Of a DNA stretch of 64,000 bases, positions 57,535 through 64,000 are shown one piece after another. Below the pieces are notes generated by a model. It was not told where the DNA came from. It did not search any database and saw nothing but the letters and a program-made list of their open reading frames with translations. Origin of the DNA: Capitulum mitella (Eukaryota; Arthropoda; Thecostraca; Pollicipedomorpha; Pollicipedidae); contig CP099844.1 of NCBI GenBank assembly GCA_030062745.1, forward strand, positions 22,568,596-22,632,595, given 5' to 3'. Positions within the stretch are counted from its first letter, which is position 1. Each line of letters begins with the position of its first letter. The translations under genes and the position numbers were made by a program.

Positions 57535-60500
57535 TCCATCTGTCACGCGGCTCCGTGCTCCACAATGAAGGGAGGGGCTGCTGGTGGCTGCGTTGTCGAG
57601 CGGCTGCCCAGTCGTGCACTCCGTCTCTGATACGCTGAATCACCTCTCAAACCGGACTCTGACAATGCCTTGTTGTAGCGCCTGCGCCGCGAAATCGTAC
57701 ACGGCTCAGTTTCTGAATCATCGCCATTCACTGAATCATCAAAGCCGACATTCGTTTTGCTTTCCTGGGCTGCAAGAACTGATAAGCACAGTGAAGATGC
57801 AGCGACAAGGCTAACAATGAATGTCAGGTTGCGCTTCACATGGAACGGATCCAACTTCGGAGCGGATTTGTTTTAAGGGTGCTGCGTACACCAAACCCCG
57901 GCGGGCCGCAGCCGGTCACCGCCAACCACAGTCTCGTGCTCACCTGGTCAAAAATGGCCGTCATCCAGTCGACAGGTAGTGCCCAATCAGCGCCGCCGTT
58001 ACGGAGCGCCGGCCTATCAGCGCCGCCGTAACAAATGGGGTCGTCGATAGTTCGGAGAAAGGTGGCCGCCGCGCCGGCCGGGGTCAGTCCATTCTGGCTG
58101 ATTTGAGTTGCTGCATAGAAGAAACGAGCTAGTTTCTTGTACGTTAGGCACCGAAACAAGACCAGCTGGCTCACGGGCGAGCTTAGGAGTTAAGACAGTG
58201 CTCCATCCGTGTGCTGCCTAGCAACACCTCACGACCGCGGACCAGACGGCATCCCAGGCAGACAGCCCTCAGGTAGGTCAGTTGGACGCGAGGTCTCGCG
58301 ACCTGTCAGCTCTGTCGTTCCGCAACGGCATGATGTATCCGTGGATGTACCTGCCAAGAGGCCTAGGGTGATGGCCGGCCGGTGACGGGGTAGAAAACCT
58401 GCCGGGCTCTTTGTGGGCCACCGTGCGCTGTCGGAAGTCGCGCGGAATCTCGCTCGCCGCCCGCGTCGCCGCGGCGGGCGGAGAACGAGGACAGCGGCCA
58501 GACAGCGCCCGCGGCTGTCTGCGCATTCCTGGCGGCCGCAGCTGCCGAGCCTCGCCCCTGTCTGTCTGGGGGCGAGGCAGACTGGCGCACAGACGACGGA
58601 CGGAGCCGGACTGTTGATTTAGTAGCCTTGTCTGGACTGGCGCGGAGACTGCGCGTCGCCAAAATGCGACCATAACGCCAACACCGCGGCGCGAACGGAA
58701 TGGCGACGCCAAGTTTTCGACGTCCGAGCTGGCGGGAGACGAACTAGCTTATGAGTTTGGTTTCGAAACGTATGGGTGCAGTTTCAGGGCACCGTAAAAG
58801 GCTAGATTCTGAACATTTACGCAACATTTTTATTTCATGCACACAAATCCGTGGTGAATCTGGGAAAAGTGTTGAGGTTGCAAACTTGTTTGTTGTGCTT
58901 CTTACCGGTAGTTTTCGGAATAGTGGTTTAGCAGTTCAGCCTTTAATACTCCTCGTTATATTACACAATAACCTCATAAGTGAATCTGCGGCATTACTTT
59001 ATATTTAAGCTCTGTCCATGCCGCAGTGCGTGTGATTGCATTCTTTCTACTTTGTGAAATGTAGTGTACTTACCGTTTGCAATACATGGTAACATGACGA
59101 ATTTCTTGCGAATAACGTTCGATATAGCGGCATGATTAGTACAACTAATGGCTGGTGGATACCGCGGATTTACTACTTCTAGACACATTTGGTTTGAGAC
59201 CTGGCACCAGGTATGGTATTTGACCTTGTTGATGTAGGAGTGCCACTTTGCATCAAGGGGAAAAACTTGAGGTACGTATATTCCATCATGTGCATAAGAA
59301 TGGCAAGTTCGGCAAAACCCTATGGGCTCCGTGTGACCCCGAAGTTGATGTGACGTTGGAGGGACCTTACTTTTGGAAAGTGAAAATTCCTTCGCGTATG
59401 GAGAGACACCTCATGTGCAGCACCCCTTTTAAGGTATTCGTTATAAGAACAAACAGCATAGAAAGACACTGTTTTGGCACATGATTGAATAGAGGCATAT
59501 TAAGTCACAGCCTCCGTTTCTGCGTACGTCATCGACTTGGCAATGTAAGATCATTGTGATTGCGCTATGGTTCCATGAGACGGCGACTACAGCAAAGCAA
59601 ATTTTGACGCGTTTGATGTTGTGTACTTTTACAAGTTGCCGTCACGCGTTGTGGTCATTTCTGTTTATTCATAAAACGATTTGGTTTCGTATTTCTCGTT
59701 GTGATCGTTATCAGTTTGTCATAATCTTACATAACCTTCGATTCAAACATTTCCATCGATGAGCTTGCAAAATGAGTGGGGCATCAGTAACATGCCATGA
59801 GAGGCTGCACGTGTAAGCTAGGAATGCCGTTTTGGTCTTTCGACCTTCCACCAAAACAGGCTCGTTTTCCACTGCTCAGATCCAGCCACTCACGTGACTT
59901 GCGTGGGCCACGTTCCTCCGGCCATTTGACGCGCCGGCCCGGTAGCGGACTCCCGCGTCCGCTCTCCGGGCAGCGTGCTGCGAGGCTGCTGCCTCGGCCA
60001 GCTCGGCGGTCATCGTTAAGCCCCGTCTGCTGGCTCCCGAGGGGTCAGCCGGCAGATGCTGCGGCCTCGGCAGGCAGCTCTGGCAGGCCGCGGTCCGGCC
60101 TGTGACCGCCGCGGCGCCGGCGCAGGCCGGCACGCCGGACACGCCATGGGCGGAGTTCACTCCGTTTTTGTGAGCACCGCCGCGTCCCGGGCAGCTGGAA
60201 ATTACGTAGCTCCCGCTGGATAGTTGTGGGCAGAGTACGGGATGGTTTAGCCCTTGCGCTTATCATCAAGCATGTGGGGCAAACTGCCTCGCCGGTCACG
60301 CGCTGGCCTAGAAAATCGCTAATTTTAGTGAAGCTCGTCGTCTTCAGATTTCCCTTCTACAGCATTTGTGACAGTCAAGGACTGCATCCGCGGTAACCGT
60401 CACGGTGGTGGACTGGTTCGAGGGGAATGTTTGCTTTCGCCGAGGCCTGGGTCGAGGATGACGCCTGCTTCTTCCGAGGACGTGTGCGTTTGCTTTGCGT

Positions 60501-61150
60501 ATTTGTCTAGTTTTGTTACATTACGCACACATCGAAGGCTGTCAGACCCTCCAAGGATACAATGCACCCCTCTACCTTTCTTCCGTGTAGCCGCAAAGTC
60601 GGCGCATGCTTAAGTCCCAATGCCCTTCGCTGATATAATATACCCTCAATACAAATAACTACCCTCCTCCGCTGGATCCAGCCCCTGGCCGAGGACTGGA
60701 CTCAGGACGATCTTCCCGGTCGGAGAGTGGGTCGAGGGTGGCCATCCGCTGCAGCTGGGCCGACCGCAGCCTTGGACGGCCGTGGAGGAGCCGACGCCAC
60801 GCCGCGCTGACCTGAATCGCTCGTGCCGGCCAGCTGGCGACGAGAGACCGTGAGAACGTCCGCCGCCGGCGGCCGCGCCCGGCGCGACGCGCCGACGCCC
60901 GGACGGCGGCCGTCGCCTCCGCGGCGCGGCCGGACCGAGACCGTCCGTCCGGCGTGGTGGACGACCGTCCACCGGAGGCGCCGCGGGCCGGCCGGACCGG
61001 ACCTGCCCGGGTCGCCGCTCGGCAGATGTGTGCCGCGGCCAGAGCCGCCGGCAGCGGCCGTGTCGACACCGGCCACTGTTGATCCAGCACTTTCTCCGGC
61101 GCGCGCCGGCCGCTGACCCGTCCCGGCCGCCGGTCAGACGGAGCGCCGGC
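57535..61150. other. intergenic with CpG-rich islands
   Basis: CpG-rich blocks at about 57890-58080, 58380-58620, 59890-60140 and 60680-61150, separated by AT-rich DNA. No recognised gene. Between 58700 and 59860 nothing of note is seen. Confidence 0.5.
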
Positions 61151-61154
61151 CGCC

Positions 61155-61490
61155 GCTGCACCGCGCCGGACCGGACTGCGCCGGACCGGACCGCACCGGA
61201 CCGGACCGGACCGGACCGGACCGGACAGCACCGGACCGCACCGGGCCGGACCGGACCAGACCGGGCCGCACCGGGCCGGACCGAACCGAATCGGACCGGA
61301 CTAGACCGGACCGGGCCGGAGGGAACCGAACCGAACTGAACCTGGCCGAAGGAGACCAGGCCGAGACGATCCGAACCTAGCCGGACCGAACCGAACCAAG
61401 TCGAACCAAACCGAACCGATCCGAACCCGGGCGGAGCGAACAGAACCGGACCGAACCGGACCAAAGTGGACCGAGCCGGAACGACAGACG
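61155..61490. repeat. degenerate (ACCGG)n pentamer tract
   Basis: About 65 pentamers of ACCGG/GGACC type, purest at 61190-61230 and increasingly mixed with ACCGA and ACCAA variants toward 61490. The long minus-strand frame with a GPVRSGPVR pattern across it is a consequence of the repeat. Confidence 0.95.
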
Positions 61491-62159
61491 ACGACCCATG
61501 GCAGGCAATCCCAAACAGTCACGCGAATAAATAGACGGAGATTGGCAGGATGATCGGTAACAGAACAGTGTGGTATTTATTACGCTGCGGACTGCCTGTG
61601 TCTAGCAGCCGGCTCAGTCGACTGAGTTGGCTGCAAGACTCTCCGACTGCAGTCCGGAGAGCTATGTAAGTTGAGCAGATTGTGGGAATGTGCAACTGGG
61701 TTCCGCTCGTCTGCAGCGTAGATTTGTTTGGTCTGCATTTGTTGTTGGTAACGTGTATTTCTGAGTCGAGACTTCTGTCTAGAAGTTACATGGCGCGCGC
61801 TCTTGTCTGATGGAGGGCGCTTGACTGCCGGGTGAGCTCCTGGCTTCATGGTTTGCATATTCATCCGGTGATTAAGCGAGGTTGATTTTTTGCTCCTTTC
61901 TCCGGCGTGTAAGAGAGTTTGATATTCCTTCCCTGCGTCCAGCAGTTAAGCGATACTAAGGGTCTGCTGCTTTCTTCACTAGAATAGTAAAATTGCTGGT
62001 CTTCCGGATTTTTTTTTTAGTTTTAATCTAACCTGTAAACCTGTTCAAGACAAATGAGATAACCTATCTTCAGTGGACTGAGAACAACGACAGTACTTCC
62101 ATACGTCGAATGACATTCGATACTTAGGGCTGGTGTGAAACCTTTTCGCGTGGATGATG
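61491..62159. other. intergenic, no gene seen
   Basis: Mixed composition; no features recognised. Confidence 0.5.
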
Positions 62160-62700
62160 TCAGAGACAATGGAAAAGTAGTCCGCGGCGCGCCATCGGCA
62201 TCGGAATCCATCCGCCGCGACGCCATTAGCCCGAGCATGTGTTAGGCAACGTTAACGCGCTTTCATCTGGTTTCTTTGACCTTTTTCGGCGGCGGAAGCG
62301 GCGCGGCGTGCCGTCCAGTCGGCCGGGGAGCGCGCCGACTGCGATTTGCCAGTCGGCGGGCGACTTTCACACGCGTGCTGTCGCGCAACTGGAGGCTGCC
62401 GTGCGTGGACGCCCGGTGACGCCGCACGCGCGGGCCGACGTCCGAGCGGCGGGGCGCCCGCCGCGGCCGGGCACGAACGACACGGCAGGCCCGCACTCTC
62501 CGCCTGCCGGCTGGGGCTGTTGTCTGTCGACCCAGAGCAGGCGGCTTCTGGTCGCTGAGGGCAGTCCTCGGGGCACTGCCACGCCCTCAGAACTGAGGAC
62601 TGTGACCGCACGGGGCCCGCTCGTCGAGGTCATGGCAGGCGCCGCGGTCAGCCAATGGCCGCCCCTGTACGTGACCTGCCTCCGCAACGTCTCCTCAACC
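62160..62700. other. orphan CpG-rich island
   Basis: GC-rich; a 169-codon plus frame (62239-62748) and several minus frames overlap. No family recognised. Confidence 0.45.
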
Positions 62701-63260
62701 GTCCTGCACCGACCATCAGCAGTGGTGGCGCAATGTTGGCCTGATTAAGCGGGGCAAGTGGAAATATTGGACAGATTTAAGTGCTGACCTATTTATTGGA
62801 ATTCATTGGGCATTTACCTCTGCGTTAATGGACGCTGCGGCCTGATAATAACGATAATGCCAGTCATTGGTGTCCATGACCAAAGGCTACCTTGTCGAGT
62901 GTTTAACGCACTGCGTTATTTTCCCGTTCTTATTATGCCAAAGCAAAGATAAAATTGTAGTTAGCCTTTCCGGGTTTAATGTGATCAAATGTATCGATAG
63001 TGTCGGGACAACTGTCCTGCTCAGGGCAACGTGATCGCCAAGGACGGCCTAAGCTACCTTTGTAAGACCGCGATTGCACAACGTTTGCAATGGGGATATA
63101 CACTGGATTGAACTCATTTCGCTCTTATCGCCTGTTTACGAGGATTGGCGACGACCACAGAAAGACATTTCTCTGCCGCTTATCCCAGGCCACCAGTTTC
63201 GAGACAGTTCGTGAACAAACCCCTCTCTTCGTGCCGCAAACGCGTCGTTTTCGCAAGAGC
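62701..63260. other. intergenic, no gene seen
   Basis: Mixed composition, no features recognised. Confidence 0.5.
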
Positions 63261-64000
63261 GTGACACGGTCCGGACCGTGAGGTCTAGACACCTCGGACC
63301 GCGTCCGCAGTCCCGCGCGGTCCAGGAACCCATCCAGGATGTCCGCGTGGCCGGCCGGTCGGTCCGCTGCTGGCGCCCGGCGCCTCCCCGCGGCCGCCGC
63401 CGGCTACCAATTCACGGCCGGCCGGAGCGGCGAGGGGAGCGGGCCGGTCGGAGATGGCCCGGCGGCGCCGGTCGCTCGGATCGCCGCGCTGACGAAACGG
63501 CGGCCGCGTTTCCAAACCGGTCGGCGCTTCTCCGCTCGGGTCGCCGGCCGCCGCCGCCGGCCGCGGCGGCCGAGCGTGCCGTCGCGATCGCGGCGCGGCG
63601 GCGCGTCGCCTTTGTCGCAGCCCCGGCGGATTCAGACCGTGGCTGGCGCGACGGCCGCCGCCCCTTTCGAAACAGGGCCGCCGGCCGGACGTTGCGTGCG
63701 GCCGCCGTCCCCGGCTGGGGGTCGGGCCAGCGCCGCGGCGCGGGGCTGGAGCCCCTGTTGCCGGGCCGGCGCCGCGCCAGACGCCGGCCGGCCAGGCTGC
63801 GGCGCAGTTGGCCCGTCGGTAATCGACTCTCCGAATGCGGCTCGGGCGCCGCGGCGCTAATAGAATGTGCAGGATGTGTGCCGGACGAGCTACGACGCGA
63901 ATAACGCCCGAGATACGGCCGGCCGCCGGCCAGATGGCCGAACTGACCTTACCCGGCCGCTGCCAAGCGGCTCGCGGGTTGACAGGCGGCGCTGGCGGTC
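63261..64000. other. orphan CpG-rich island running off the window end
   Basis: Begins with the perfect 16-base palindrome CACGGTCCGGACCGTG at 63265-63280 and continues as one of the most GC-rich blocks of the window. It may be the 5' end of something beyond 64000; frames of 208 and 173 codons overlap and neither is recognisable. Confidence 0.45.

Noticed and set aside
60646-61464. 272-codon minus-strand frame with GPVRSGPVR repeats
   Set aside because: Produced by the ACCGG pentamer tract and its GC-rich flank; no domain, and frames stay open because the unit lacks stops.
1-64000. tRNA, rRNA or snRNA genes
   Set aside because: No convincing A/B box pairs or conserved RNA cores were found by eye; a covariance-model scan would be decisive, so absence is provisional.

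Overview
This looks like animal nuclear DNA. Two protein-coding genes are supported, both metazoan families: a nine-exon RNF168-type ubiquitin ligase (3303-8642) with GT-AG introns, and a single-exon two-finger C2H2 zinc-finger protein (28902-29981). Both have coding sequence very rich in G/C-ending codons. Everything else is non-coding as far as can be seen. An invertebrate, perhaps an arthropod, is a reasonable guess from the compact introns and the style of the zinc-finger gene, but no marker here fixes the taxon.

Layout. 1-3200: a 1.2 kb piggyBac-like non-autonomous transposon, an AT-rich stretch and a 270 bp foldback transposon, ending about 500 bp before the RNF168-like gene. 3200-8650: the RNF168-like gene, with two intronic minisatellites, one of which is a tandem amplification of the exon 2/intron 2 splice-donor junction. 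8650-28080: no supportable gene; a second copy of the piggyBac-like element, several local tandem duplications, a 34 bp minisatellite, and GC/CpG-rich islands alternating with AT-richer DNA. 28090-31830: a CGG-repeat CpG island with a perfect CRE palindrome, then the zinc-finger coding exon and a long GC-rich 3' region ending at a candidate poly(A) signal. 31.8-64 kb: no supportable gene; a 24 bp minisatellite, a promoter-like orphan CpG island at 37.5-38.0 kb, a 528 bp hAT-like non-autonomous element with a clean 8 bp target duplication, a third piggyBac-like copy, more tandem duplications, an (ACCGG)n pentamer tract and more CpG-rich islands up to the window's end.

How the parts relate. The RNF168-like protein keeps the RING, the first ubiquitin-binding module (LRM1, UMI and MIU1) and the second (MIU2 followed by LRM2), so it should read and write H2A K13/K15 ubiquitin at DNA breaks as the vertebrate protein does. 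The zinc-finger protein is a probable DNA-binding regulator with no visible functional link to it. All recognised mobile elements are short, non-autonomous DNA transposons; no transposase, reverse transcriptase or viral gene was recognised. All three piggyBac-like copies carry the same perfect DR1 nuclear-receptor motif, so this family may have scattered a regulatory site through the genome.
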